Positions 46,701 through 55,323 of a DNA stretch of 64,000 nucleotides are shown here, piece after piece (within the stretch, counting starts at the first letter, position 1; each line of letters starts with the position of its first letter). Position numbers and translations under genes: made by a program. Under the pieces are notes generated by a model. The model made no database searches. It was not told the DNA's origin and saw nothing but the letters and a program-made list of their open reading frames with translations. This DNA comes from Devosia psychrophila (GTDB lineage Bacteria; Pseudomonadota; Alphaproteobacteria; Rhizobiales; Devosiaceae): assembly GCF_000971275.1 (NCBI RefSeq), contig NZ_LAPV01000129.1, positions 1 to 64,000 on the forward strand, written 5' to 3'.

Positions 46701-47753
46701 TCAGTCTCCCGGAACGATTACCACCTTGCCGAAGACGCCGCGGGCTTCGGCCAGTTCCATGGCTGCCTGTGCCTGATACAGCGGGAAGGTGGCGGCAATG
46801 ATCGGCTTGATCGCGCCGGACGCCATCAGGTCGAGCACTTTCGCCAGATCCTCACGGCGCCGGCTTCTGGAACCTGCCTTGTCGACCAGCATGCCGCCCC
46901 AGAAATCGTAGAATGAGGCGCCCTTGCCGTTGGGCAAGGCGTTCCACAGCACGACGCGGCCGAGAAGGCCGATGAAGACCGGCACCAGCGCGGTGGACTT
47001 GTCCAAGTCTACGGCAATGCCGTAGACAACCAGCGCCCCGCCGGGAGCGAGCAGTGCAAAACTCTTTTTGGCGCTATCGGGGCCGAGGTGGTCGAACACT
47101 GCATCGACGCCACGCGGCGAGAGTTGGCGCACTCGCGCCGACAGGTCGGGATCGGCATAGTCGATCGGCTCGACGCCCATGGCGCGCAGGGCCGCGTGAT
47201 GCCGGGGCGAAGCCGTGCCGATGACCCGGATGCCATCGTTGATGGCGATCTGCGCCAGCGTAGTGCCGACGCCGCCGCTGACGCCCAGCACCAGAATGGT
47301 CTGTCCCGACCTGGCCCGGGCCTTGCGATACAGCATTTGCCAGGCGGTGACGCCGTTGACGATGACGGTTTCCGCATCGGCGGCAGAGACGCCGGCTGGG
47401 ACAGGCACGACCTCATCAGCGGGCGCCAGCAGGTGCGTAGCCCAGCCACCGATCTTGAGGCTAGCGGCGACGCGCTGGCCGATCAGGGCGCGATCGACGC
47501 CGTCGCCTGCGGCGATTACCGTGCCCACGGCATCATAGCCGGGGGTGAAGGGGAATTTGGGCTGACCGGGATAGCGGCCGCGGCGCATGGATTTCTCGGC
47601 AAAAGAGACGCCGGTTGCCTCCATGCGCAACAAGACTTGGTCGGCGCCGGGGACGGGTTGGGGAACCTGGCGAAGCTGCAGGCCGGATGGCTCGACAATT
47701 CCGGGGAGGACGATTTCAGTGGTGAGGTTCATGGTCATGGCTATAGCTTTCAT
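46701..47753 (-). CDS. Zinc-independent medium-chain oxidoreductase (quinone-reductase type)
   Basis: 350 residues, NADPH-dependent MDR enzyme. PGYDAVGTVIAAGDGVD, then the Rossmann motif GVSGGVGTTLAQIAINDGIR and the quinone-reductase-like end AMELAEARGVFGKVVIVPG; no zinc-binding cysteines. Start is ATG 47753 (ATG at 47738 also fits). The frame is open far upstream but that part is antisense to the regulator. A TetR operator sits directly above the start (47756-47774). Probably reduces quinones or reactive enones when induced. Confidence 0.9.
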   Translation of the reverse strand: MKAIAMTMNLTTEIVLPGIVEPSGLQLRQVPQPVPGADQVLLRMEATGVSFAEKSMRRGRYPGQPKFPFTPGYDAVGTVIAAGDGVDRALIGQRVAASLKIGGWATHLLAPADEVVPVPAGVSAADAETVIVNGVTAWQMLYRKARARSGQTILVLGVSGGVGTTLAQIAINDGIRVIGTASPRHHAALRAMGVEPIDYADPDLSARVRQLSPRGVDAVFDHLGPDSAKKSFALLAPGGALVVYGIAVDLDKSTALVPVFIGLLGRVVLWNALPNGKGASFYDFWGGMLVDKAGSRSRRREDLAKVLDLMASGAIKPIIAATFPLYQAQAAMELAEARGVFGKVVIVPGD

Positions 47754-47755
47754 GT

Positions 47756-47774
47756 TGAGTGAGTAGTCCCTCAC
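47756..47774. promoter_or_regulatory. TetR operator above the oxidoreductase
   Basis: TGAGTGAGTAGTCCCTCAC shares TGAGTGA-N-TA-N2-C-N-CTCAC with the site above the tetR gene. Arms AGTGAG and CTCACT are inverted around six bases. Two bases from the oxidoreductase ATG, so binding would block translation start or promoter. Confidence 0.75.
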
Positions 47775-47814
47775 TTTTGAGGTGTATAGATGTGCGGTGG
47801 CGACGAAAAGCGAA

Positions 47815-48369
47815 CTACGGGTGGCGGATACCGGCGGTGATGAGGCTGGCCCAATCGGGGGGATTATGGTCGAGGCCGGTGACGACGATGAGGTGGCATA
47901 GCTGGCCATAGGCGATGAAGCGCTGGACTGCCTCGTCACAGGCATTGGAGCGGGATTTAGCGAGCAGCGTCGTTGCCCGTAGGCCTTTGCGGAGTGCGGC
48001 GCCGATCTCCGGCACGGAGGCGGCAGACTGGGCGTGTACCTGCAGCATGAGCAGCGAACGATCGCCAATCAACTCGGCATAGGCGCCGCCCATCGCATAC
48101 AGCATGGCGTCCGGCGACTGGTCCGGGCTGGCCGCAGCGCCCCGCTCCAGCGCCGCAAGCACCAGGTCAAAGCAATGCTCCAGCGTGGTAACAAACAGCA
48201 GTTCCTTGCTGGGAAACAGCTTGAACACATAGGCCTGCGAAATCCCGGCATGCTCGGCAATAGCCGCCACCGAAGTGCCCAAATAGCCGCTGCCGGCAAA
48301 CATGGTGACGGCGCTTGCGACAACGGCTTCACGGCGGACATCGGCGGTGGAGAGTTTGGTGGTATTCAT
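47815..48369 (-). CDS. TetR-family regulator
   Basis: 184 residues from ATG 48369 (MNTTKLSTADVRREAVV); the frame is open to 48498 but the operator lies just above 48369. Helix-turn-helix in TSVAAIAEHAGISQAYVFKL and PSKELLFVTTLEHCFDLVL, then a helical ligand domain. It precedes the oxidoreductase on the same strand with 61 bases between, and both starts carry the same palindrome, so it most likely represses itself and the enzyme until an inducer binds. Confidence 0.92.
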   Translation of the reverse strand: MNTTKLSTADVRREAVVASAVTMFAGSGYLGTSVAAIAEHAGISQAYVFKLFPSKELLFVTTLEHCFDLVLAALERGAAASPDQSPDAMLYAMGGAYAELIGDRSLLMLQVHAQSAASVPEIGAALRKGLRATTLLAKSRSNACDEAVQRFIAYGQLCHLIVVTGLDHNPPDWASLITAGIRHP

Positions 48370-48389
48370 GTGAGTGACTATACACTCAC
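48370..48389. promoter_or_regulatory. TetR autoregulatory operator
   Basis: GTGAGTG-ACTATA-CACTCAC is a perfect 7-bp inverted repeat directly upstream of the tetR ATG. It matches the site at 47756-47774. Confidence 0.82.
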
Positions 48390-48741
48390 CATCTGTAGTG
48401 TCAACTCGAAGGGTTGGGCTGAAAGAGCAGCCACCATGACAAAGTAAATCCTGCAGGCCGGTCGAAGGCCGAGAGCTGCCATCAAGCGGGAAGGCCAAGC
48501 GACCGCTACTGACCTGCAGATGGCAATGATGGGGTGGGATGGTGACGGTCTGCTCATGGGTTATCCGGTTGAATCGTTTGGCATCGGCGACGGCATCGTA
48601 AGGTCTGCAACGGTGCCCCTTACGACCTCAATGGACTCGTTATCGTCCCCATTGATGAGATGTCGGGCCAAGACCCCCGCCCCAGTCGAAGCCCTAACCC
48701 TGATGGCCTTGATAACCATGGCGTTGCCGTCCTAGCAGTGC
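48390..48741. other. Gene-poor stretch with decayed sequence
   Basis: No convincing gene. Bases 48480-48545 (ATCAAGCGGGAAGGCCAAGC and onwards) resemble 49231-49290, so two diverged copies of something flank the ribbon-helix-helix gene. The plus frame around 48615-48735 reads YDLNGLVIVPIDEMSGQD, which looks protein-like but has no start or family I know; a gene relic is possible. Confidence 0.35.
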
Positions 48742-49014
48742 TTAAGCATCGTTGCGGGCCTGGGCGATATCGGCAGCGAGGCCGGCATCGGCGCCGGTGC
48801 CGATGCGCGCCTCGATCTGGTTGATATGGCGGCGAAGGCCGGCAACGCAGACGCGGCCTTCTTCCGACAACGGCTCTGGCATGCCCGAATATGCCCGCAA
48901 GGCTCGGCGCAGGAGTTCGGATACCGTGATGCCCTTGTCCAGAGCCATTGTCTCGGCGGCATCCTTTTCCCGAGCGGGAAGGCGCATCTCGAACCTTTTG
49001 TCACACGAACGCAT
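48742..49014 (-). CDS. Ribbon-helix-helix (MobC/CopG-like) protein
   Basis: 90 residues from ATG 49014. KRFEMRLPAREKDAAETMAL followed by DKGITVSELLRRALRAYSG is a ribbon-helix-helix DNA-binding domain; the tail VAGLRRHINQIEARIGTG recalls MobC-type relaxosome accessory proteins, whose C-terminus has an L-x-x-I/N-x-x-QI pattern. No relaxase or toxin is beside it. A palindromic AT-rich promoter at 49125-49138 lies upstream and would suit autoregulation. Likely a leftover of a mobilisable element or an orphan regulator. Confidence 0.65.
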   Translation of the reverse strand: MRSCDKRFEMRLPAREKDAAETMALDKGITVSELLRRALRAYSGMPEPLSEEGRVCVAGLRRHINQIEARIGTGADAGLAADIAQARNDA

Positions 49015-49124
49015 CGTCCACCTGCCTCGCCTTTGGGGTGCATGGGGCCAAGCCCCTGCCAAGCTGCTGCCGGACCGGCAGCATGACTGGCTCCCCGCTC
49101 TTGAGTAGCACCCATAGTAAATGG

Positions 49125-49138
49125 GGTATTATAATACC
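49125..49138. promoter_or_regulatory. Palindromic promoter/operator above the RHH gene
   Basis: GGTATTATAATACC is a perfect 14-bp palindrome in GC-rich surroundings and includes TATAAT on both strands. On minus, TTGTAC lies 17 bases before TATTAT, a fair -35/-10 pair, so a regulator bound here would cover the -10 box. The rest of 49015-49421 has no gene I can support. Confidence 0.5.
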
Positions 49139-49421
49139 ACAATAGCTGCGTACGTACAAATCGACAAATCCGTGCGCCAGCACTCCATCGGCAGGTCAAT
49201 CCTGCCGGCGGGGCGTGGGCCAGGAGCAGTCATCAAGCGGAAGGCCAGCGGCCCTGCCTACGATGCCGCAGGTGGCGATGATGGACGCCAACTCACGCTC
49301 CAATGCCGGCCTTTCGACTGGACAATTACCGCTAAAAAGCCGGCAAGCGTGGCTACCGTAGGGCTTCGACTATGCACCTGTGCAGATGAGCCTCATATTG
49401 GTCGCGTTGCAAGGCTCACGC

Positions 49422-50624
49422 CTATGCGGGCCGCGCTATGTCATCGGTTCGCGGCCTTGATGATCGAAGAAGCAGCGCACCCACCGCTGCCGATAGGATC
49501 GACCCCAACAGCACGCCGATCTTGACCTCATGCTGAAGGGTGACCGATTCAGGAAAGGCTAGGAGCCCGATGAAGAGCGACATGGTGAAACCGATACCGC
49601 ACAGTAGGGCAACGCCGTAGAGCTGCCGCCAGGACGCATACATCGGCAGCTCAGCCCACCCCGCCCGAATGACCAGCACCGATGCCGCGAACACGCCGAC
49701 CTGCTTTCCGATAAAAAGGCCGGCGGCGATGCCCAGCGGGACGGGATCGGTGAGCTGGCCGATCGACATGCCAGCAAAGGACACCCCGGCATTGGCGAAC
49801 CCAAAGATCGGAATGATCAGGAACGTCACCCATGGCTGGATAGCATGTTCCAGCTTGTGCAGCGGCGACGCCATGTTATCGGGCTGGGTCGGGCTCTTCT
49901 TGAGCGGGATCGTCAACGCCAGGATCACGCCGGCCAGCGTGGCATGGACGCCCGATTGCAGCACCAGGAACCAGAGTATCGCACCAAGGACGAGATACGG
50001 AACGAGGTTGCGGACGCCAAACCTATTCATAGCCACCAGCGCCACGATGACGGCTGCGGCGCCTGCCAAGGCCATGGCGTTGATCGAGCTGGTGTAGAAG
50101 AGCGCGATGATCACCACGGCACCAAGGTCATCGATGATTGCCAAGGCAGTGAGGAACACCTTGAGCGACATTGGCACCCGGGAACCGAGCAGCGACAGCA
50201 CGCCCAGCGCAAAAGCGATGTCGGTCGCCGCTGGGATGGCCCAGCCGTTCGGATGCCCGCCGTCGCCCATGTTGAAGGCCAGGAAGACCAAAGCCGGACC
50301 GATCATGCCGCCAAGTGCTGCACTGCCGGGAAGGATGCGACGGGACCAGGTGGACAGCTGGCCATCGACGACCTCGCGCTTGATCTCGAGGCCCACCATC
50401 AGAAAGAACACGGCCATCAGGCCATCGTTGATCCAGTGCAGCACAGATAGGCCGCCGACATAGGCGTGAAGCGTATCCGCATAGATGGTCCCAAGCGGCG
50501 AGTTGGCGACGACCAGCGCCAAGGCTGCCGAGAACATGAGGACGATGCCGCCGGAAGAGGCATTGTCGAGGAAGGCACGGATGACGGACGTGGGTCGACC
50601 CTGGGTCGAGTGAGACGAAGACAT
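49422..50624 (-). CDS. nhaA: Na+/H+ antiporter NhaA
   Basis: 400 residues, about 12 membrane segments; exports Na+ (or Li+) for two H+. Family markers: [38 protein letters not shown], and the ion-site aspartate pair in [21 protein letters not shown]-terminal [14 protein letters not shown] also standard. Full length. AAGGAGG lies upstream of ATG 50624 and can pair in a leader structure (50625-50727). Divergent from a SulP transporter; nhaA with sulP suggests joint Na+-driven bicarbonate or sulfate uptake and Na+ recycling. Confidence 0.96.
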   Translation of the reverse strand: MSSSHSTQGRPTSVIRAFLDNASSGGIVLMFSAALALVVANSPLGTIYADTLHAYVGGLSVLHWINDGLMAVFFLMVGLEIKREVVDGQLSTWSRRILPGSAALGGMIGPALVFLAFNMGDGGHPNGWAIPAATDIAFALGVLSLLGSRVPMSLKVFLTALAIIDDLGAVVIIALFYTSSINAMALAGAAAVIVALVAMNRFGVRNLVPYLVLGAILWFLVLQSGVHATLAGVILALTIPLKKSPTQPDNMASPLHKLEHAIQPWVTFLIIPIFGFANAGVSFAGMSIGQLTDPVPLGIAAGLFIGKQVGVFAASVLVIRAGWAELPMYASWRQLYGVALLCGIGFTMSLFIGLLAFPESVTLQHEVKIGVLLGSILSAAVGALLLRSSRPRTDDIARPA

Positions 50625-50727
50625 GCTTCGGCCTCCTTGTGAGAGGTTACAACATTCTCCGTGGTTTTAGGGGTTATCCCATGGCGCACGCAGCACGCGC
50701 CTGTGCCACGATCATAGCCGATCATGC
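50625..50727 (-). ncRNA. Structured nhaA leader, candidate Na+-responsive riboswitch
   Basis: The nhaA 5' leader can fold as an outer GTGG/CCAC stem enclosing a GC-rich hairpin (GGCGCGTGCTGCGTGCGCC) and GGGATAACCC, followed by CACGGAGAATGTTGTAACC. Next, CCTC pairs with GAGG inside AAGGAGG and would hide the ribosome-binding site. This is the logic of a translation-controlling riboswitch; the nhaA-I motif (reported Na+ sensor upstream of nhaA) is the obvious candidate. A covariance-model search was not possible here. Confidence 0.45.
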
Positions 50728-50836
50728 GCTATTGTGAACCCTTTCGCGCCCGTTTTCGGGTACTGCATGGCTCGTTCCCGCCAGCTTTGCCTTGCCATGC
50801 AGGCCATTTTCAGCCAAAGAGCCGTTATTCAAATGG

Positions 50837-50855
50837 ACCCGGTGAAACCCCGGGT
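50837..50855 (+). promoter_or_regulatory. Hairpin in the sulP leader
   Basis: ACCCGG-TGAAACC-CCGGGT forms a 6-bp GC stem about 100 bases before the preferred sulP start. Within the 328-base divergent gap nhaA/sulP. It might belong to a leader RNA such as the sul1 motif known upstream of alphaproteobacterial sulfate transporters, but I cannot test this. Confidence 0.3.
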
Positions 50856-50952
50856 GGCTCTTCTGGCCGCCAATCCGCCAGACACTCCAGAAAAACGCAC
50901 CATGTCTCCGTCCGCACCGAGTGGACCGCAACATCCTGTCGTCTGGACCTCA

Positions 50953-52431
50953 ATGACAACAATAGAAAAACTTCGCCTTGACTGGCTCTCCAACGTTCGC
51001 GGCGATCTCCTCGCCGGCATCGTCGTCGCCCTTGCCCTCATTCCCGAGGCCATAGGCTTCTCCATAATCGCCGGGGTCGACCCCAAAGTAGGGCTCTACG
51101 CCTCCGTGATCATCGCCATGGTCATCGCCATTACCGGCGGTCGCCCGGCCATGATCTCGGCTGCCACTGCTGCCACTGCCGTACTCTTCGGCTCCCTGGT
51201 CCGCGAGCACGGCATCGAATACCTCCTGGCGGCCACGATCCTCGCCGGCGTCATCCAGGTCGCTGCCGGTTTCGCCCGCGTCGGCTACATCATGCGGTTC
51301 GTCAGTCGATCGGTTATGACCGGCTTCGTCAACGCGCTCGGCATCCTGATCTTCATGGCGCAGCTGCCGGAAATCATCGGCGTCTCCTGGCAGTCGTATG
51401 CCATGATCGCCGCTGGCCTTGCGATCATCTACCTATTCCCCCGCGTCACCCGCGTTATCCCCTCACCGCTGGTCTGCATCCTGGTTTTGACGGTGGCGGC
51501 CATGATCTTCAACCTCGACACCCGCATCGTCGGCGATCTTGGCGAACTGCCAAATGCGTTGCCGTCTCTGCTGATGCCCAACATTCCGTTCACCCTTGAT
51601 ACGTTGTGGATCATCTTGCCGACGTCCATCGCGGTTGCGGCGGTCGGTTTACTTGAAAGCCTGCTCACTGCCTCGATCGTCGACCAGATGACTGACACTG
51701 GCAGCGACAAGAACCGTGAGTCCATCGGCCAGGGGATCGCCAACATCGCCTCCGGCTTCTTCGGCGGCATGGCAGGCTGCGCGATGATCGGTCAGTCGGT
51801 CATCAACGTAAAGTCCGGCGGGCGCACACGCCTCTCCACTTTCGCCGCAGGTGCCATCCTGCTGTTCATGCTGCTGGTGCTGGGCGACTGGGTTGGACTG
51901 ATCCCGATGCCGGCGCTCGTCGCCATCATGATCATGGTCTCGATCGGCACCTTCAGCTGGTCGTCGCTGCGCGATCTCGTCCATCATCCCCGCCGCTCCA
52001 GCATCGTCATGCTCGCCACCGTGCTGACCGTGGTCGGCACGCACAACCTGGCGCTGGGCGTCGGGGTCGGTGTCCTGCTGTCCGGCATTTTCTTCGCCTG
52101 GAAGGTCTCCCAGATATTCCGCGTCACCTCATCGTTGGAAGATGAGGTCCGCACCTATCGCGTTGAAGGGCAGCTGTTCTTCGCCAGCGCCGAGGACTTC
52201 CTCAAGGCAATGGTTTTCGAGGAGCGCGTTTCGCGTGTTCGCCTTGATCTCAGCACTGCCCACCTTTGGGACCTGACCGGCGTCAACGCCATCGACATGG
52301 CAGTTCTCAAGTTCCGTCGCGCCGGCGCCGAGGTTGAGGTGATCGGCATGAACGAAGCCAGCGCCACGATAATGGACAAGCTGGCCGTGCATGATCAGCC
52401 AGGGGCGATGGAGCGCGTGCTGGGGCACTGA
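50953..52431 (+). CDS. SulP-family anion transporter with STAS domain
   Basis: 492 residues from ATG 50953 ([18 protein letters not shown]); in-frame starts at 50734, 50833 and 50902 would add a tail without family resemblance. Transmembrane domain begins [20 protein letters not shown], the SulP signature, with [22 protein letters not shown] the second conserved block; C-terminal STAS domain after residue 390 ([33 protein letters not shown]). Transports sulfate or bicarbonate. Opposite nhaA, so Na+-coupled bicarbonate uptake of the BicA type is a reasonable inference. Confidence 0.92.
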   Translation: MTTIEKLRLDWLSNVRGDLLAGIVVALALIPEAIGFSIIAGVDPKVGLYASVIIAMVIAITGGRPAMISAATAATAVLFGSLVREHGIEYLLAATILAGVIQVAAGFARVGYIMRFVSRSVMTGFVNALGILIFMAQLPEIIGVSWQSYAMIAAGLAIIYLFPRVTRVIPSPLVCILVLTVAAMIFNLDTRIVGDLGELPNALPSLLMPNIPFTLDTLWIILPTSIAVAAVGLLESLLTASIVDQMTDTGSDKNRESIGQGIANIASGFFGGMAGCAMIGQSVINVKSGGRTRLSTFAAGAILLFMLLVLGDWVGLIPMPALVAIMIMVSIGTFSWSSLRDLVHHPRRSSIVMLATVLTVVGTHNLALGVGVGVLLSGIFFAWKVSQIFRVTSSLEDEVRTYRVEGQLFFASAEDFLKAMVFEERVSRVRLDLSTAHLWDLTGVNAIDMAVLKFRRAGAEVEVIGMNEASATIMDKLAVHDQPGAMERVLGH

Positions 52432-52755
52432 CGCTAATATGTCGGCACTGCTTCACGCGGTGCCGGCAGGCTTGTCCGTCGCGTCGGACACTCTGACCTA
52501 GGCCCTTTGAGGCACTAACGTTGCTGTGGAAATGGGTACGCACCGTGGGTACGCTATTGGGTACGCAAAATTCTAAGCCCCATCTCTAAACCATTGAGGC
52601 ATATCTAAATATATCTCTGAACATCGGAATGGTGGAGCTGAGCGGGAAATCCACCGGCTCTTTCGAAGCCCCATAAAACCTAGGTATTTCCGGTTGTGTT
52701 ACCAACAATGTGTAGCAGAAATGTGTGACACTCGAAAGAGAAATTACGCATGGGC
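52432..52755. other. Island boundary region without gene
   Basis: After sulP come two hairpins (CGGCAC…GTGCCG and TGTCCG-TCGCGT-CGGACA) that may end its transcript. Then three GGGTACGC repeats (52534-52566). From 52567 the DNA is AT-richer and leads to the MBL gene end. No gene seen. I take this as the left junction of the 52.5-64 kb island. Confidence 0.5.
52534..52566 (+). repeat. Three GGGTACGC direct repeats
   Basis: GGGTACGC at 52534-52541, 52547-52554 and 52559-52566, spaced 13 and 12 bases. Short regularly spaced direct repeats at an island end are the usual form of integrase arm-type binding sites. Confidence 0.7.
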
Positions 52756-53886
52756 TTAGAGAGATGCCGCCGAACCAAAGAGCTCCACCTTGAAAACGGC
52801 GGGGGAATTGATGGGGCTTCGTACGCGTATCATTCCAGGTGACCTTCTCGCGGAAACAAGAGACCGGGCAGCAGCTTTGATCATTTTCTCAACTGTGGCG
52901 CTGCGCGGCTTGGGACGTGATCCGGCAATCGCCGCACTCACATAGAGATGGGGGGTATGGTTTTGAATGCGCACTACATCGTCCGCAGTTGGAAGCATGG
53001 CGCTTCCTATGGTCCATGGTGCGATAATCGATAGAGGCGAAGGTTCAAGCATTCCATCCCAGACTTTCTCATGATGAGCCGTGACGGAACCGTGATGGGG
53101 TATTTTGAATAGATTGGCCTTCGACCTGGGGCGGCCACTCGCCGTGAGAGCCGCAGACCAACCTGTTTCAGGGTTACCTTCTTCTTCTAGGTCCGCCCCC
53201 AACAACACCACGACGCCGCCAACGGTGAGATGAAGGGCTACAGAAAGATCGTTGTTCAGCCGGCGCACTGCAACTCGCCGGGTCTCAACGCTTGCAGCGT
53301 CCGGAAATTGGCCTGCTGCCCACATTAGAAAATTGTCCACCTCAAATTGTGCGGGCGACAACGACCACAGTTCGAAGTTCCTACAGTGGGACATTGCTAT
53401 GTCCTCGGGCGAAAAGATGCGTGTGGACTGATCTACTCGCCGTACGGTCCTTTTGGAATTCCCAAGTTCATTTAGAACCTCAGCGATTTCCTCCACCCCG
53501 GATTTGTTCTTGCCCGGGAACGGCTCGTTGTAAGCCTTCACGTAGGCGATAAATTCATCTCGACCGAGTGCTCCAGACATGCAAAATTTTGCGTTTTCGC
53601 AACGTCTTACTATGGAGCTCAACCCATTGATGTGGTCATTGTCCCAATGAGTGGCAATTACCGCCACGACGTCGTCGGGAGCTGCAGAAATATCTTCTAG
53701 ATACTGCAGAGAAGCAGGTTCAGTTCTTTGAGGAAATCGGCAACTGTCTATCAGTACCCATTTTCCGTCGCCGATGTGTGCAGCGACCGCCTCGCCATAA
53801 CCTGGTCCGAAGAGAACGAGCTCAAACTCATCGGCCCGTGGACCGGTTAGATATTCACTCCCATCGAATAGAGTTGGCAAGCTCAC
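52756..53886 (-). CDS. ComEC-like metallo-beta-lactamase-fold hydrolase
   Basis: 376 residues, soluble. Metal-binding motif ATHWDNDHINGLSSI (HxDxDH type), then VVLLGADLEEEG and KIPHHGSVTAHH, the arrangement of the ComEC C-terminal MBL domain (Rec2-like), which belongs to the nuclease/phosphodiesterase side of the fold. All ligands appear present, so it should be an active hydrolase of nucleic acid or nucleotide. Its start overlaps the 209-residue gene by 32 bases and that gene overlaps the one before. Third gene of an unknown operon directly behind hsdMSR; a defence role is inferred. Confidence 0.8.
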   Translation of the reverse strand: MSLPTLFDGSEYLTGPRADEFELVLFGPGYGEAVAAHIGDGKWVLIDSCRFPQRTEPASLQYLEDISAAPDDVVAVIATHWDNDHINGLSSIVRRCENAKFCMSGALGRDEFIAYVKAYNEPFPGKNKSGVEEIAEVLNELGNSKRTVRRVDQSTRIFSPEDIAMSHCRNFELWSLSPAQFEVDNFLMWAAGQFPDAASVETRRVAVRRLNNDLSVALHLTVGGVVVLLGADLEEEGNPETGWSAALTASGRPRSKANLFKIPHHGSVTAHHEKVWDGMLEPSPLSIIAPWTIGSAMLPTADDVVRIQNHTPHLYVSAAIAGSRPKPRSATVEKMIKAAARSLVSARRSPGMIRVRSPINSPAVFKVELFGSAASL

Positions 53887-54484
53887 GTGCCTCTATTTTA
53901 TTGCGAGCTAATGTCGCCTTGCGCCACGCGGGAAGCCGCCGAAATATTAAGCTGGAGGACTTTTCCGTTCGTCCGGTAGAAAATGTCCGATACCCAAGTA
54001 CCCAGCGGAACACCCCACCGACGCGAACAAGTTCGTAGTCGTCGCTGGCAACATCCGTCAAATCAAACTCTCCGACTTCAAAACTGTCATCGGGGTTCGT
54101 TTTGTCAGTTAGTCGGGCCGTGAAGGTATCATTACCTTCCACGATTTTTTCAACGTAACCTTCCCACTCTTGGAGAGCGACAAACTGAGAAGATGGGCCT
54201 TTCTCTTCCCGATTAGCTCGCACATGCGCATACAAGGTGTGGGCTTTACGCCATGCCAGAGATTTGCCGACCGATGGCCGTGACAGGCCTGCTTCATCGA
54301 TCCAAGTCGCGTTGACAATATTGTCCGATGCCTTCCAACTGGCGCCTTGCCAGGGGGTCGGAACCGATAGGTCAGTCTCGCTCACAGGTGCTTCCAAAAG
54401 TCTCTCATCATGGAGCCCATGCGAAATGTCTTCCAGATAGTCGTTCCACACAGAGGTGCCTTTTGCAGCTTCGCTAAATTGCAT
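53855..54484 (-). CDS. Unknown protein with beta-rich C-terminal domain
   Basis: 209 residues, no signal peptide. The second half, from FVALQEWEGYVEKIVEGNDT through FTARLTDKTNPDDSFEVGEF to VFRWVLGYRTFSTGRTEKSS and LIFRRLPAWRKATLARNKI, reads as a small beta barrel ending in a basic helix. I have the impression that similar WEGxV…FRRLPxW proteins occur widely beside MBL hydrolases, but I cannot confirm it. ATG overlaps the previous stop by one base (TAATG). Function unknown; obligate partner of the MBL hydrolase is the likeliest reading. Confidence 0.7.
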   Translation of the reverse strand: MQFSEAAKGTSVWNDYLEDISHGLHDERLLEAPVSETDLSVPTPWQGASWKASDNIVNATWIDEAGLSRPSVGKSLAWRKAHTLYAHVRANREEKGPSSQFVALQEWEGYVEKIVEGNDTFTARLTDKTNPDDSFEVGEFDLTDVASDDYELVRVGGVFRWVLGYRTFSTGRTEKSSSLIFRRLPAWRKATLARNKIEARELANSIRWE

Positions 54485-55170
54485 TAGGGTGCCACAATGC
54501 TGTTGGTAAACACGGCGGCGCGCTGCATAGATTTTTCCCAGTTCTCGTCGATTGTTTTAACTGCGGTTAACGCTGGAGGGACATTGCCTTTCGACGCCAA
54601 GTAATAGTGATCGTTTACACCGATCTTGGTGGAATAAGTGTCATCCTGAAGTGCTTCAGCAGTAACGCGGATGTAGCCCGGCATACCATCGGGTCGTACA
54701 CTCAATTCCATGGTTATGGCACGGAGCCCGCCGGTTCTCTCGGACTTATTCTTTGATTGACTAAGAGAAAGCAGACTTTCCCACGGCCCTTTTGGCGCTA
54801 GCCGATCCCCGAGCTCATCCCACTGGGCCCTATTTGCTGCAAGATAAGTTACCTCGTAGTTGATGCCCAAGGCCGACACCGGTGTGTGCTCCAAAATAGT
54901 AAAGCTGCCAACGACGAAATCCTTCGCTCGAATTAGCGGATCCTCTTGTGCAGAAACTATCATACGCTGCGTCTCGATTACTACCCGCATCGAGCTGAGA
55001 TTAATTATTGAGATATCAGGCGTCATCACTTCAATGCCGCTCTGAATTGCAGCATCAGCCTCCTGGGCACCAATTATTCCTTTTGATCGGAGCCACTCTG
55101 GGTGGAAGATCAGAGGATTAAAGTTGCCCAGCAACACAACCGTAGCGGAGGTCTGTCGCACTTGCATCAA
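54484..55170 (-). CDS. Unknown protein, first gene of MBL trio
   Basis: 228 residues, soluble. Opening VVLLGNFNPLIFHPEWLRSK is followed by GAQEADAAIQSGIEVMTPDI and a mixed alpha-beta middle (VIETQRMIVSAQEDPLIRAK, GSFTILEHTPVSALGINYEV). A C-terminal section resembles a beta sheet with charged edge (ITMELSVRPDGMPGYIRVTA). No catalytic motif recognised. It lies 153 bases below hsdR on the same strand and starts the coupled trio. It could be the sensor or target-recognition part of the putative system; that is only inference. Confidence 0.7.
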   Translation of the reverse strand: MMQVRQTSATVVLLGNFNPLIFHPEWLRSKGIIGAQEADAAIQSGIEVMTPDISIINLSSMRVVIETQRMIVSAQEDPLIRAKDFVVGSFTILEHTPVSALGINYEVTYLAANRAQWDELGDRLAPKGPWESLLSLSQSKNKSERTGGLRAITMELSVRPDGMPGYIRVTAEALQDDTYSTKIGVNDHYYLASKGNVPPALTAVKTIDENWEKSMQRAAVFTNSIVAP

Positions 55171-55323
55171 TGGCGCTCACTGCTTGGAATGCGTTCAACT
55201 GGTTCGTAGCGCATTATCATGGGTATGTCTTTACGGTTGATGCTAGCAATCCGGTGGGGGCGGCCGGATCACCGCCATCGTCTGATCGAAAGCAGACCGA
55301 GTTTGCCTATGCCTGACAGAGGG

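Noticed and set aside
48520..48735. 71-codon plus frame
   Set aside because: No start signal or family; lies in decayed sequence.
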